Below, piece after piece: positions 47,997 to 57,525 of a DNA stretch of 57,575 nucleotides. Within the stretch, counting starts at the first letter, position 1. Each line of letters opens with the position of its first letter. The translations under genes were made by a program, and so were the position numbers. The notes under the pieces were generated by a model. It ran no database searches and was not told where the DNA came from. It worked only from the letters and a program-made list of their open reading frames with translations. The stretch is taken from contig NZ_LGLN01000033.1 in the NCBI RefSeq assembly GCF_001293775.1, positions 580,792-638,366 of the forward strand, in the 5' to 3' direction. The DNA is from Pseudomonas syringae pv. cilantro. Its GTDB lineage: Bacteria > Pseudomonadota > Gammaproteobacteria > Pseudomonadales > Pseudomonadaceae.

Positions 47997-49787
47997 ATGG
48001 CCGAAGCAACAGCCGATCCTGTTCCTGCACGAGCAGGCGCTTCCGATAAGAAACCGTTGTTCGGTTTGTCTTTTCTGGAAAATCTTTCTGAAATGACCAT
48101 GCTGCGTCAGGTCGGCCTCATGGTCGGTCTGGCGGCAAGCGTGGCCATCGGCTTTGCCGTGGTGCTCTGGTCCCAGCAGCCTGACTATCGTCCGCTTTAT
48201 GGCAGTCTGGCGGGTCTGGACAGCAAGCAGATCATGGACACCCTGACGGCGGCGAACATCGTCTACACCGTCGAACCCAATTCCGGTGCGCTGCTGGTCA
48301 AATCCGATGACGTGCAGCGTGCGCGCATTCAGCTGGCTCAGGCGGGCGTGGTACAGAACGACGCCAATATCGGCTTTGAAATCCTCGACAAGGATCAGGG
48401 TCTGGGGACCAGCCAGTTCATGGAAGCCACGCGTTATCGTCGCGGTCTGGAAGGCGAACTGGCCCGTACCATCTCGGCCCTGAACAACGTCAAGGGTGCG
48501 CGTGTGCACCTGGCGATTCCGAAAAGCTCGGTGTTTGTACGTGATGACCGCAAGCCAAGCGCCTCGGTGCTGGTCGAGCTGTACGCCGGTCGCTCGCTGG
48601 AGCCCAGTCAGGTGCTGGCCATCATCAACCTGGTGGCCACCAGCGTTCCCGAACTGAGCAAGTCGCAGATCACGGTCGTGGACCAGAAAGGCACGCTGCT
48701 GTCCGATCAGGCGGAAAACTCCGAGCTGACCATGGCGGGCAAGCAATTCGATTACAGCCGGCGCATGGAAGGCATGCTGACCCAGCGCGTGCAGAACATT
48801 CTGCAGCCGATTCTGGGCACTGATCGCTATAAAGCCGAAGTTTCGGCAGTGGTCGATTTCAGCGCCGTCGAATCGACCGCCGAAAGCTTCAACCCTGATC
48901 AACCTGCGTTGCGCAGCGAGCAGTCGGTCAATGAACAGCGCTCCAGCAGCTCGAGCTCGGGCGGCGTTCCGGGGGCACTTAGCAATCAGCCGCCAGGTCC
49001 GGCGACCGCTCCGCAGACTGCTGGCGGTGGCGCTGCCGGTGCTGCCGGTCCGATCGCAGCCGGTCAGCCATTACTCGATGCCAACGGTCAACAGATCATG
49101 GACCCGGCTACCGGTCAGCCCGCGTTGGCACCGTTTCCGGCCGACAAGCGCGTGCAGTCGACCAAGAACTTCGAACTGGACCGCTCGATCAGCCACACCA
49201 AGCAGCAACAGGGTCGTCTGACCCGTCTGTCAGTCGCTGTGGTGGTCGATGACATGGTCAAGACCAATGCCGCCAACGGCGAGATCAGTCGTGCGCCGTG
49301 GAGCGCTGCGGATCTGGCTCGCTTTACGCGCCTGGTACAGGATGCGGTCGGCTTCGATGCCAGCCGTGGTGATAGCGTCAGTGTGATCAACGTGCCGTTC
49401 TCCAGCGAACGTGCCGAAGTGTTGCCTGAGGCGTCTTTTTACTCGCAACCCTGGTTCTGGGACATCGTCAAACAGGCTGTCGGGGTGATCTTCATCCTGA
49501 TCCTGGTGTTCGGTGTGCTGCGTCCGGTGCTGAACAACATCACCAACGGCAAGAGCAAGCAGCAACTGGCCGCTTTCGGTGGTGGCGACGCCGAGCTCGG
49601 TGGCATGGGCGGTCTGGACGGTGAGTTGTCCAACGATCGGGTAAGTCTGGGCGGTCCGCAGAGCATCTTGCTGCCAAGCCCGACCGAAGGCTATGACGCA
49701 CAGCTGAATGCGATCAAGAGCCTGGTAGCTGAGGACCCTGGCCGTGTGGCTCAGGTTGTGAAAGAGTGGATCAACACTGATGAATGA
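47997..49787 (+). CDS. fliF: FliF, MS-ring protein
   Basis: The 596-residue inner-membrane ring protein has a transmembrane helix near residues 38-58 (VGLMVGLAASVAIGFAVVLW) and ring-building motifs (YRPLYGSLAGLDSKQIMDTL, GLEGELARTISALNNVKGAR). A Gly/Ala/Pro-rich periplasmic insertion lies near 310-370, a second membrane helix near 485-508, and a cytosolic C-terminal tail that binds FliG (PTEGYDAQLNAIKSLVAEDP). It overlaps fliG by 8 bases. Confidence 0.96.
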   Translation: MAEATADPVPARAGASDKKPLFGLSFLENLSEMTMLRQVGLMVGLAASVAIGFAVVLWSQQPDYRPLYGSLAGLDSKQIMDTLTAANIVYTVEPNSGALLVKSDDVQRARIQLAQAGVVQNDANIGFEILDKDQGLGTSQFMEATRYRRGLEGELARTISALNNVKGARVHLAIPKSSVFVRDDRKPSASVLVELYAGRSLEPSQVLAIINLVATSVPELSKSQITVVDQKGTLLSDQAENSELTMAGKQFDYSRRMEGMLTQRVQNILQPILGTDRYKAEVSAVVDFSAVESTAESFNPDQPALRSEQSVNEQRSSSSSSGGVPGALSNQPPGPATAPQTAGGGAAGAAGPIAAGQPLLDANGQQIMDPATGQPALAPFPADKRVQSTKNFELDRSISHTKQQQGRLTRLSVAVVVDDMVKTNAANGEISRAPWSAADLARFTRLVQDAVGFDASRGDSVSVINVPFSSERAEVLPEASFYSQPWFWDIVKQAVGVIFILILVFGVLRPVLNNITNGKSKQQLAAFGGGDAELGGMGGLDGELSNDRVSLGGPQSILLPSPTEGYDAQLNAIKSLVAEDPGRVAQVVKEWINTDE

Positions 49788-50796
49788 ACGAGCCATGGTA
49801 GCCAAACTCTCGAAAGTTGAAAAAGCGGCTGTACTGTTACTTTCGCTGGGCGAAACCGATGCGGCTCAGGTGCTCCGGCACATGGGGCCCAAGGAAGTCC
49901 AGAAGGTAGGCGTGGCCATGGCTCAGATGCGCAACGTGCATCGTGAGCAGGTCGAAGAGGTCATGAGCGAGTTTGTCGACATCGTCGGCGATCAGACCAG
50001 CCTTGGCGTCGGTTCCGATGGTTATATCCGCAAAATGCTGACTCAGGCACTGGGCGAGGACAAGGCCAACGGTCTGATCGACCGTATTCTGCTGGGTGGC
50101 AATACCAGCGGCCTGGACAGCCTCAAATGGATGGAGCCACGGGCAGTTGCCGACGTGATCCGTTTCGAGCACCCGCAGATTCAGGCTATTGTGGTGGCAT
50201 ACCTGGATGCTGACCAGGCTGGCGAAGTGCTCGGGCATTTCGATCACAAGGTTCGGCTGGACATCATTCTGCGTGTATCGTCGCTCAACACCGTGCAGCC
50301 TGCGGCGCTGAAAGAACTCAACCAGATTCTCGAGAAGCAGTTCTCCGGTAACGCCAACACGTCGCGTACTACCCTGGGTGGTATCAAGCGTGCGGCTGAC
50401 ATCATGAACTTCCTCGACAGCTCCATGGAAGGCGCGCTAATGGATTCGATCCGCGAGGTCGACGAAGACCTTTCGGTGCAGATCGAAGACCTCATGTTTG
50501 TCTTCAACAACCTTTCCGATGTGGACGACCGCGGCATCCAGGCGCTGTTGCGCGAAGTGTCTTCGGACGTGCTGGTGCTGGCGCTCAAAGGCTCGGACGA
50601 GGCGATCAAGGAAAAAATCTTCAAGAACATGTCCAAGCGTGCCGCCGAACTGCTGCGCGACGACCTTGAAGCCAAAGGTCCGGTGCGTGTCAGCGATGTG
50701 GAAACCGCCCAGAAAGAAATCCTCACCATTGCGCGTCGTATGGCCGAGGCCGGCGAGATCGTACTCGGTGGCAAAGGTGGCGAGGAAATGATCTAA
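49780..50796 (+). CDS. fliG: FliG, motor switch and torque protein
   Basis: The 338-residue switch protein has the N-terminal FliF-binding domain (LSKVEKAAVLLLSLGETDAA), the middle domain with the EHPQ motif (RFEHPQIQAIVVAYL), and the C-terminal torque domain with the charged helix (VDDRGIQALLREVSSDVLVL, KNMSKRAAELLRDDLEAKG). It couples to MotA-type stators. The start overlaps fliF; ATG 49795 (MVAKLSKVEK) is an alternative. Confidence 0.96.
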   Translation: MNERAMVAKLSKVEKAAVLLLSLGETDAAQVLRHMGPKEVQKVGVAMAQMRNVHREQVEEVMSEFVDIVGDQTSLGVGSDGYIRKMLTQALGEDKANGLIDRILLGGNTSGLDSLKWMEPRAVADVIRFEHPQIQAIVVAYLDADQAGEVLGHFDHKVRLDIILRVSSLNTVQPAALKELNQILEKQFSGNANTSRTTLGGIKRAADIMNFLDSSMEGALMDSIREVDEDLSVQIEDLMFVFNNLSDVDDRGIQALLREVSSDVLVLALKGSDEAIKEKIFKNMSKRAAELLRDDLEAKGPVRVSDVETAQKEILTIARRMAEAGEIVLGGKGGEEMI

Positions 50797-50811
50797 GGAT
50801 TCAGCTGACTC

Positions 50812-51630
50812 ATGTCCACCTCCAATAAAGAACTGGCCAGCGACCTCATTCGCGCCAAGGACGCCGGGGCGCTCGATATCTGGGCGTTGCCCAGCTTCGA
50901 CCCGCATGTGGAGCCCGAGCCTGAACCCGAGCCCGACCCTGTCGATGAGCCGGTCGAGATGGAAGAGGTGCCGCTGGACGAAGTTCAGCCGCTGACCCTG
51001 GAAGAGTTGGAAAGCATTCGTCAGGAGGCCTGGAACGAAGGCTTCGCGACCGGCGAAAAAGAAGGCTTTCACAGCACCCAGCTCAAAGTTCGCCAAGAGG
51101 CTGAAGTTGCACTTGCGGCGAAAATCGCCAGTCTCGAACAACTGATGGGGCATCTGCTGGAGCCGATTGCCGAGCAGGACACACAGATCGAAAAGGCCGT
51201 TATTCATCTGGTCGAGCACATCGCCCGCAAGGTGATTCAGCGCGAACTGGTCACCGATTCCGGGCAGATCGCCAGTGTGCTGCGCGATGCACTGAAACTG
51301 CTGCCGATGGGCGCGCAGAACCTGCGAATTTTCATCAATCCCCAAGACTTTCTGCTGGTCAAAGCCATGCGCGAGCGACACGAGGAAGCGTGGAAAATCG
51401 TCGAAGACGAAGACCTGCTGCCGGGCGGTTGCCGGATCGAAACCGAGCACAGCCGCATTGATGCCAGCGTCGAAACCCGCATCGCGCTGGCGATCTCGAA
51501 GATGCACGATCAGTTGCACGAGCAGGTCACTCATCCTGCGGCGGCTGATTTGAGTGTCGATCTGGAGGCCTCGCCAGCCGGCGCTTCCCCTCCTGCGGAA
51601 TCTGAAGCGGACACTCTCGATGCGCCTTGA
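50812..51630 (+). CDS. fliH: FliH, regulator of the FliI ATPase
   Basis: The 272-residue cytosolic protein has an acidic Pro/Glu-rich N-terminus ([14 protein letters not shown]). GxxxG-like and amphipathic helices follow, then the C-terminal FliH/V-ATPase E-type domain (IAVHL-like [40 protein letters not shown]). It binds FliI as a dimer and docks it to the export gate. It overlaps fliI by 11 bases. Confidence 0.93.
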   Translation: MSTSNKELASDLIRAKDAGALDIWALPSFDPHVEPEPEPEPDPVDEPVEMEEVPLDEVQPLTLEELESIRQEAWNEGFATGEKEGFHSTQLKVRQEAEVALAAKIASLEQLMGHLLEPIAEQDTQIEKAVIHLVEHIARKVIQRELVTDSGQIASVLRDALKLLPMGAQNLRIFINPQDFLLVKAMRERHEEAWKIVEDEDLLPGGCRIETEHSRIDASVETRIALAISKMHDQLHEQVTHPAAADLSVDLEASPAGASPPAESEADTLDAP

Positions 51631-52978
51631 TCGCACCAGTTTTGGCAAGCGGCTCGGCTCGTACGCCGAATCGATCAGTCTGCCAGCCCAGCCGGTCGTT
51701 GAGGGGCGCCTGTTGCGCATGGTCGGCCTGACGCTCGAAGCGGAAGGCATGCGCGCGGCCATGGGCAGTCGTTGCATGGTCATCAACGATGACAGTCATC
51801 ACCCGGTAGAAGTCGAGGCCGAGGTGATGGGGTTTTCCGGTGGCAAAGTGTTTCTGATGCCAGTGGGCAGCGTTGCCGGCATTGCGCCCGGCGCGCGGGT
51901 AGTGCCGCTGGCGGATACTGGCCGTCTGCCGATGGGCATGAGCATGCTGGGGCGCGTACTGGATGGCGCCGGTCGCCCGCTGGATGGTCGTTCGCCAATC
52001 AAGGCTGAAGACTGGGTGCCCATGGACGGCCCGACCATCAACCCGCTCAAACGGGACCCGATCAGTCAGCCGCTGGATGTCGGTATTCGCTGCATCAATG
52101 GTTTATTGACGGTCGGTCGCGGCCAGCGTCTTGGTCTGTTTGCCGGTACGGGCGTGGGCAAGAGTGTGCTGCTGGGCATGATGACGCGCTTTACCGAGGC
52201 GGACATCATCGTCGTTGGCCTGATTGGTGAGCGGGGCCGTGAGGTGAAAGAGTTCATCGAACACATCCTCGGCGAAGAAGGCCTCAAGCGCTCGGTGGTG
52301 GTCGCCTCGCCAGCCGATGATGCGCCGCTTATGCGTCTGCGCGCTGCGATGTATTGCACACGAATTGCCGAATACTTTCGCGATAAGGGCAAAAATGTCC
52401 TGCTGTTGATGGATTCCCTGACCCGTTTCGCCCAGGCCCAGCGGGAAATCGCCTTGGCCATCGGCGAGCCGCCTGCCACCAAGGGCTATCCGCCGTCGGT
52501 GTTCGCACGCTTGCCCAAGCTGGTCGAGCGCGCCGGCAATGCCGAAAAGGGCGGTGGTTCGATCACCGCGTTTTATACCGTGCTGTCGGAAGGTGACGAC
52601 CAGCAGGACCCGATTGCCGACTCCGCGCGGGGTGTGCTCGACGGCCACATCGTGCTGTCCCGGCGTCTGGCCGAAGAGGGGCATTACCCGGCCATCGATA
52701 TCGAAGCCTCCATCAGCCGGGTCATGCCTGCCGTGGTCAGCCCCGAGCACATGGCCCGGGCACAACATTTCAAGCAACTGTGGTCGCGTTATCAGCAGAC
52801 CCGCGACCTGATCAGCGTCGGTGCCTACGTCGCCGGTGGCGACCGCGAAACAGACATGGCCATTGCGTTGCACCCCGTGCTGGTGCGTTATCAGCGTCAG
52901 GCGTTGCGCGAAAACGAAAGCATGCAGGGCAGTGGCGAAGCGTTGGCGTCGATCTTCGCTCCGGCACCTGGCGGCTGA
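51620..52978 (+). CDS. fliI: FliI, flagellar export ATPase
   Basis: The 452-residue ATPase of the flagellar type III export apparatus has Walker [15 protein letters not shown] (about residues 172-185), the catalytic region [17 protein letters not shown], Walker [21 protein letters not shown], and the signature [20 protein letters not shown]. It energises substrate unfolding and chaperone release. The ATG at 51620 ([12 protein letters not shown]) overlaps fliH; longer frames are not conserved. Confidence 0.96.
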   Translation: MRLDRTSFGKRLGSYAESISLPAQPVVEGRLLRMVGLTLEAEGMRAAMGSRCMVINDDSHHPVEVEAEVMGFSGGKVFLMPVGSVAGIAPGARVVPLADTGRLPMGMSMLGRVLDGAGRPLDGRSPIKAEDWVPMDGPTINPLKRDPISQPLDVGIRCINGLLTVGRGQRLGLFAGTGVGKSVLLGMMTRFTEADIIVVGLIGERGREVKEFIEHILGEEGLKRSVVVASPADDAPLMRLRAAMYCTRIAEYFRDKGKNVLLLMDSLTRFAQAQREIALAIGEPPATKGYPPSVFARLPKLVERAGNAEKGGGSITAFYTVLSEGDDQQDPIADSARGVLDGHIVLSRRLAEEGHYPAIDIEASISRVMPAVVSPEHMARAQHFKQLWSRYQQTRDLISVGAYVAGGDRETDMAIALHPVLVRYQRQALRENESMQGSGEALASIFAPAPGG

Positions 52979-52984
52979 TAGGCC

Positions 52985-53434
52985 ATGGCTCAGAGTCGAG
53001 CGGCGCGTCTGGCGCCTGTGGTCGAGATGGCTGAAGCTGCCGAGCGCACGGCAGCCCAGCGACTCGGGCATTTTCAGGGGCAGGTCAACCTGGCCAACAA
53101 CAAGTTGCAGGAGCTGGACCAGTTTCGCCAGGACTATCAGCAACAATGGCTGCAGCGTGGCAGTGCCGGGGTTTCCGGACAATGGCTGCTGGGTTATCAG
53201 CGTTTTCTCAGCCAGCTCGATGTCGCGGTTGCCCAGCAATACAAAAGCCTCGAATGGCACAAGACCAATCTCGATAGGGCTCGCACCGCCTGGCAGGATT
53301 GCTACGCGCGGGTCGAAGGTTTACGCAAGCTGGTGCAACGCTACATGGACGAAGCACGCAAGCTTGAAGACAAACGGGAACAGAAGCTGCTCGATGAGTT
53401 ATCGCAGCGTTTGCCCCGGCATGAACAATTCTGA
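52985..53434 (+). CDS. fliJ: FliJ, export apparatus stalk protein
   Basis: The 149-residue protein is a long antiparallel coiled coil (MAEAAERTAAQRLGHFQGQV, ARKLEDKREQKLLDELSQRL), as in FliJ, which sits like a gamma stalk in the FliI ring and activates the FlhA gate. It starts 6 bases after fliI and ends the fliEFGHIJ set. Confidence 0.92.
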   Translation: MAQSRAARLAPVVEMAEAAERTAAQRLGHFQGQVNLANNKLQELDQFRQDYQQQWLQRGSAGVSGQWLLGYQRFLSQLDVAVAQQYKSLEWHKTNLDRARTAWQDCYARVEGLRKLVQRYMDEARKLEDKREQKLLDELSQRLPRHEQF

Positions 53435-53517
53435 CTTTTGACTGAATGAGGTCCTGGCGATCTCTCGGTCTGGTCTACGCTCACACTGTCTCGGTGATGA
53501 AACACCTCGGAGTTCCC

Positions 53518-53820
53518 ATGACAATCACTTCCGAACGTTCGGCAGATGGTCGACAACTGACCCTTTTCATTGAGGGACGCTTTGATTTTGATGCCCACCA
53601 GGACTTTCGCGCTGCCTACGAGGAGTACCCGCAGGATCTGAATTACGTCGTCGACCTGCGCAGTACGCATTATCTGGACAGCTCCGCGCTCGGCATGTTG
53701 CTGCTGCTGCGCGATCATGCGGGTGGCGATAAAGCCGTGGTACGGCTGATCAACTGCACGTCCGATGTTCGCACGATTCTGGCGATCTCCAATTTCTCGA
53801 AGCTGTTTCAGTTGAGCTGA
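53518..53820 (+). CDS. hsbA: HsbA-like anti-sigma factor antagonist (STAS)
   Basis: The 100-residue STAS protein has the phospho-acceptor region THYLDSSALGMLLLLRDH, with Ser56 in the position of the regulated serine. In P. aeruginosa HsbA (PA3347), controlled by HsbR, binds FlgM or the cyclase HsbD and so shifts cells between swimming and biofilm. Here it precedes an HsbR-like phosphatase and an HptB-like protein. The ATG at 53518 follows CGGAG; a longer frame to 53446 is unlikely. The name is by domain order and length, not by search. Confidence 0.8.
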   Translation: MTITSERSADGRQLTLFIEGRFDFDAHQDFRAAYEEYPQDLNYVVDLRSTHYLDSSALGMLLLLRDHAGGDKAVVRLINCTSDVRTILAISNFSKLFQLS

Positions 53821-53823
53821 CGG

Positions 53824-55530
53824 GTGCAGTCGTCCGCGAAGAAGCTGTGCATTCTGATTGTCGATGACAACGCCAGTGATCGCCTGCTGCTGTCGACCAT
53901 TGTCGCCCGTCAGGGGCATCGGGTGCTGAGCGCCGCGAATGGCGTCGAAGCTGTGGCAATCTTTACGTCCGAACGCCCGCAGCTGATTCTGATGGACGCA
54001 ATGATGCCCGGTATGGATGGTTTTGAGGCGGCCCGGCACATCAAGGCAATGACCGGCGAGTCGCTGGTGCCGATCATCTTTCTGACCTCGCTCACCGAAG
54101 GCGAAGCGCTGGCGCGTTGTCTGGATGCCGGCGGCGACGATTTCATGTCCAAGCCTTATAACCCGCTGGTGCTGGCGGCGAAGATCAATGCGATGAACCG
54201 CCTGCGCGTGTTGCACGAGACCGTACGCGAGCAGCGCGACCAGATTTCCAGGCACCATGACTATTTGCTCAACGAGCAGCGTGTGGCCAAGGCCGTGTTC
54301 GACCAGGTCGCGCATGCCGGCTGCCTCGGCGCAAGCAACATCCGTTACCTGCAATCGCCCTATGCGCTGTTCAACGGCGACCTGATGCTGGCGGCTTACA
54401 CCCCGGCCGGGCACATGCATGTGCTGCTCGGGGACTTCACCGGGCATGGTTTGCCGGCCGCCGTGGGGGCCATGCCGCTGGCTGAAGTGTTTTACGGAAT
54501 GACCGCCAAGGGCTACGGGCTGGTGGAAATCGTTCGGGAGATGAACGCCAAGCTCAAGCGCATTCTGCCGATCGACATGTTTTGTTGCGCGACGTTGTTG
54601 TGCGTCAACCTTCAGCAGCATCAGGTCGAAGTCTGGAGCGGCGGTTTGCCGGACGGCTATCTGCTGCGCGGCACGCAGGGCGAACACGTGCCACTGGCCT
54701 CGCGCCATCTGCCACTGGGCGTATTGAGTGTCGACGCCTTCGATACCCGTACCGAGGTGTATCCGCTGGCACCCGGAGACCGGATTTTTCTGCTGTCCGA
54801 CGGCGTGCTCGACACCAGCGACAGTGACGATGAATTGTTCGGTGCACAGCGTCTGCGTCAGGTCCTGTCAGCCAGTCGCGAGCCTCAACTGCTGATTCAG
54901 GAAATCCTTCAGGCACTCAACGATTTTGGCGGCAAGGCGCGTGATGACGTCAGTCTGCTGGAAATCAGTGCGGTGAATGAGCCGCCCGCAAGCGTGCCGG
55001 TCCTGACCTACTCGGACAGCGGCGCTTCAAGCCCGCTGGACTGGTCGGCCAGCTTCGAGTTTCGCACATCGACCCTCAAACGCTTTAATCCGCTGCCTTA
55101 TGTTATGCAACTGCTGCTCGAAGTCCACGGCCTGCGTAATCAGGGGGCCGCGTTGCACATGGTGTTGGGCGAGCTGTACAGCAATGCCCTGGAACATGGT
55201 GTGTTAGGGTTGGACTCGGCGCTCAAGCATGATGCGCCGGGCTTTGCGCTTTATTACCAGCAGCGCGCCGAACGTTTGAACGCGCTGGAGGCGGGCTTCA
55301 TCCGCATGAGTCTGCAGATCGAGCCGATCGGGCAGGGGGGGCGTCTGACCTTGAGTGTCGAGGACAGCGGTAACGGATTCAATGCGCAAGCGGCCAGAAT
55401 GCAGACACCTGCCAGCGGCGATCTTTATGGACGCGGTCTGCGACTGGTGTCTGAGTTGAGCCATGAGGCTCGTTGGTCCTCGGACGGCAGGACCGCCTGC
55501 GTGGAATTTTTATGGGAGGGAGTGGCATAA
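53824..55530 (+). CDS. hsbR: HsbR-like response regulator, PP2C phosphatase and anti-sigma kinase
   Basis: The 568-residue protein has three domains. A receiver domain carries the acidic pair LIVDDN and Asp58 in LILMDAMMPGMDG. A SpoIIE/PP2C-type phosphatase covers about residues 175-385 (LMLAAYTPAGHMHVLLGDFT, FLLSDGVLDTSDSDDELFG). A C-terminal GHKL anti-sigma-kinase-like domain has GELYSNALEHGVLGL and SVEDSGNGF. It matches HsbR (PA3346), which dephosphorylates or phosphorylates HsbA depending on HptB-derived phosphorylation. The start is a GTG 3 bases after hsbA with only a weak ribosome site, suggesting coupling. Confidence 0.82.
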   Translation: MQSSAKKLCILIVDDNASDRLLLSTIVARQGHRVLSAANGVEAVAIFTSERPQLILMDAMMPGMDGFEAARHIKAMTGESLVPIIFLTSLTEGEALARCLDAGGDDFMSKPYNPLVLAAKINAMNRLRVLHETVREQRDQISRHHDYLLNEQRVAKAVFDQVAHAGCLGASNIRYLQSPYALFNGDLMLAAYTPAGHMHVLLGDFTGHGLPAAVGAMPLAEVFYGMTAKGYGLVEIVREMNAKLKRILPIDMFCCATLLCVNLQQHQVEVWSGGLPDGYLLRGTQGEHVPLASRHLPLGVLSVDAFDTRTEVYPLAPGDRIFLLSDGVLDTSDSDDELFGAQRLRQVLSASREPQLLIQEILQALNDFGGKARDDVSLLEISAVNEPPASVPVLTYSDSGASSPLDWSASFEFRTSTLKRFNPLPYVMQLLLEVHGLRNQGAALHMVLGELYSNALEHGVLGLDSALKHDAPGFALYYQQRAERLNALEAGFIRMSLQIEPIGQGGRLTLSVEDSGNGFNAQAARMQTPASGDLYGRGLRLVSELSHEARWSSDGRTACVEFLWEGVA

Positions 55531-55627
55531 TCCGCCTCGGTGGCTGCTTGTGTGTCATCTCGGACCGGCAAAGCGGCCCGCGCCTGAACCCGAACAGACC
55601 CTCAAATCTTGATCAAGGAGCGAGCAA

Positions 55628-55984
55628 GTGTCGATTCATCTGGATTACAGCGTGTTAAACGCGTTGCAGGAAGTCATGGAGGATGAGTATCCGACATTGC
55701 TGGACGTGTTTCTGAAGGATTCCGAGCAGCGCCTGCAGCAACTGCGCCTGGCGGTTGCTGCCTGCGACCTGGATTTGCAGGAGCTGAGCCTCAATGCGCA
55801 CAGCTTCAAGGGCAGCAGCAGCAACATGGGGGCATTGCGCCTTTCCGATCTGTGCCGAGAGCTTGAAGAGCAGGCTCGCCAGCAAAAGCCGTCCGGGCTT
55901 GCAGAGCTGGTTGGCAAAATAGACAGCGAATACCTGACCGTCCGCGGGCTGTTCAATGCAGAGCGGCAGTTCTTTGTCAGTTAA
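55628..55984 (+). CDS. hptB: HptB-like histidine phosphotransfer protein
   Basis: The 118-residue Hpt protein has the phosphotransfer motif LNAHSFKGSSSNMGA with His58, between helices. The start is GTG at 55628 behind AAGGAG. In P. aeruginosa HptB relays phosphate from hybrid kinases (PA1611, RetS and others) to HsbR. It closes the three-gene cassette inserted between fliJ and fliK. Confidence 0.85.
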   Translation: MSIHLDYSVLNALQEVMEDEYPTLLDVFLKDSEQRLQQLRLAVAACDLDLQELSLNAHSFKGSSSNMGALRLSDLCRELEEQARQQKPSGLAELVGKIDSEYLTVRGLFNAERQFFVS

Positions 55985-56021
55985 CTGTCATTTCAGGTTC
56001 TGAGGGGTGCACAACCGAAGT

Positions 56022-56037
56022 TGGCCTGCATCTTGCT
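56022..56037 (+). promoter_or_regulatory. RpoN (sigma-54) promoter of fliK
   Basis: TGGCCTG-CATC-TTGCT keeps GG and GC at correct spacing and has a perfect -12 box. The start would be near 56048, about 27 bases before fliK. Confidence 0.75.
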
Positions 56038-56074
56038 GGTACAGAGATAACCAGCTGCTCATGCGGAGACCGAA

Positions 56075-57487
56075 ATGCCCCTTGCCACTAACGCCCTTCT
56101 TCAGGCCACCACTGCTGCGACCTCACGGTCCGGTGTGGCGAATAACTCGGTCAAATCTGCCGACAGCAGCAAGGACGGGGCTTCCAGCTTTTCCAATGTC
56201 TACGCCAAGCAGGCCCGGGATACCGTTGCGCCACGCGATGACGTGCCGGTCAAACCCGGCCGGGACAAGACTGCGTCCGACAAGGACAAGGTTGCCGCTG
56301 GCAAGGATAAGCCGGTCGACGACCAGGCAAGTGCCGCTGACAAGGCGACCGTTGCCGATAGCGGCAATGGCTTGCCTGCCAAGCCCGCGGCGAGTGGCGA
56401 AGATGCTGCCAGCGCGGAGTCTGCGCAGGAGGACGCCACTGCGTCTGCCGATCCGGCGCTGGTAGATGCGCAAGCGCTAATTGATCCCGCACTCGATCCT
56501 GCCCTGCAAGCGATGACGGTACAGGCGCCTGTTGCGCCGACAGTCAAACCGCAGAGTGCGGAAACCAAGGTTTCGCCTGCCCTTGCAACGCTTGCGCCGA
56601 CTGCCGTTATGCCCGCTGCCGCCCCTGTGGTCGTCGAAGCGGCTTTCAATCCCGACGCTGACCCTCTGGCGGGTCTGGACGCAGTGCAATTGGCCTTGGA
56701 AAATGCCACCTCCAAAACCCAACTGGCTGCGCAGAATGCTCAGGCCGCCAGCAAAGCGACGCCGTCGAACGCAGAAGCTGACCCGGCGCAGAATTTAGTC
56801 AATAACCTGTCGGCCCTCAGCGAGCAGCTTGCTGCGGATGACAGCAGTACTGAAAGCAGCGACAAGTCCTTTAGCGGGTTGATCGGAGAAGGCCTCAAGG
56901 ATGTCAAAGGCGCCGCCGGCGATACCCGCGTCGACAACTTCGCCGATCGCCTTGCCGCATTGAGCCAGGCGGCGCAACCAGCCCGCGTGGCGGCAACACC
57001 CGCTGCCGCGCCGCTGATGAATCAGCCACTGGCCATGCATCAAAGCGGCTGGACCGAAGGCATCGTCGACCGCGTGATGTACCTGTCGAGCCAGAACCTC
57101 AGGTCTGCCGATATAAAGCTGGAGCCTGCAGAACTCGGTCGTCTGGATATCCGTATCAATATGGCCCCGGATCAGCAGACCCAAGTGACCTTCATGAGCG
57201 CCCACCTGGGCGTGCGCGATGCGCTGGAAAACCAGATGTCGAGACTGCGCGAATCCTTCGTCCAGCAAGGCCTCGGTCAGGTAGACGTCAATGTATCCGA
57301 TCAATCCCAGCAACAGGCCCAGCAGCAAGCACAGGAACAAGCCAGCCGCGCCCAGCGCAGCGGCCGCGGCAACGGCATGAGCTCCAGCGACAGCTCCGAT
57401 GAAATTGCAGGCGTCGACGCCGCCATCCCCGTCAGCCAGCCAGCGGCACGCGTGATCGGCAGCAGCGAAATCGACTACTACGCGTGA
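56075..57487 (+). CDS. fliK: FliK, hook-length control protein
   Basis: The 470-residue protein has a long Ala/Asp/Lys-rich unstructured N-terminal ruler region and the conserved C-terminal Flg_hook domain (about residues 330-430; IKLEPAELGRLDIRINMAPD, VRDALENQMSRLRESFVQQG). A Gln-rich linker (QSQQQAQQQAQEQASRAQ) follows. It measures the hook and switches export to filament substrates through FlhB. It has its own RpoN promoter. Confidence 0.94.
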   Translation: MPLATNALLQATTAATSRSGVANNSVKSADSSKDGASSFSNVYAKQARDTVAPRDDVPVKPGRDKTASDKDKVAAGKDKPVDDQASAADKATVADSGNGLPAKPAASGEDAASAESAQEDATASADPALVDAQALIDPALDPALQAMTVQAPVAPTVKPQSAETKVSPALATLAPTAVMPAAAPVVVEAAFNPDADPLAGLDAVQLALENATSKTQLAAQNAQAASKATPSNAEADPAQNLVNNLSALSEQLAADDSSTESSDKSFSGLIGEGLKDVKGAAGDTRVDNFADRLAALSQAAQPARVAATPAAAPLMNQPLAMHQSGWTEGIVDRVMYLSSQNLRSADIKLEPAELGRLDIRINMAPDQQTQVTFMSAHLGVRDALENQMSRLRESFVQQGLGQVDVNVSDQSQQQAQQQAQEQASRAQRSGRGNGMSSSDSSDEIAGVDAAIPVSQPAARVIGSSEIDYYA

Positions 57488-57501
57488 CAAAAGCCCTGAT
57501 T

Positions 57502-57525
57502 CTCGTGCCAACACACTGGTACGAG
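57502..57525 (+). terminator. Hairpin after fliK
   Basis: CTCGTGCCA pairs with TGGTACGAG (one mismatch) around ACACAC, with an outer CCCTG/CAGGG pair, 14 bases after the fliK stop. Confidence 0.6.

Noticed and set aside
47589..48902. 437-codon minus-strand ORF opposite fliE/fliF
   Set aside because: Shadow ORF; it spans two real genes and the RpoN promoter.
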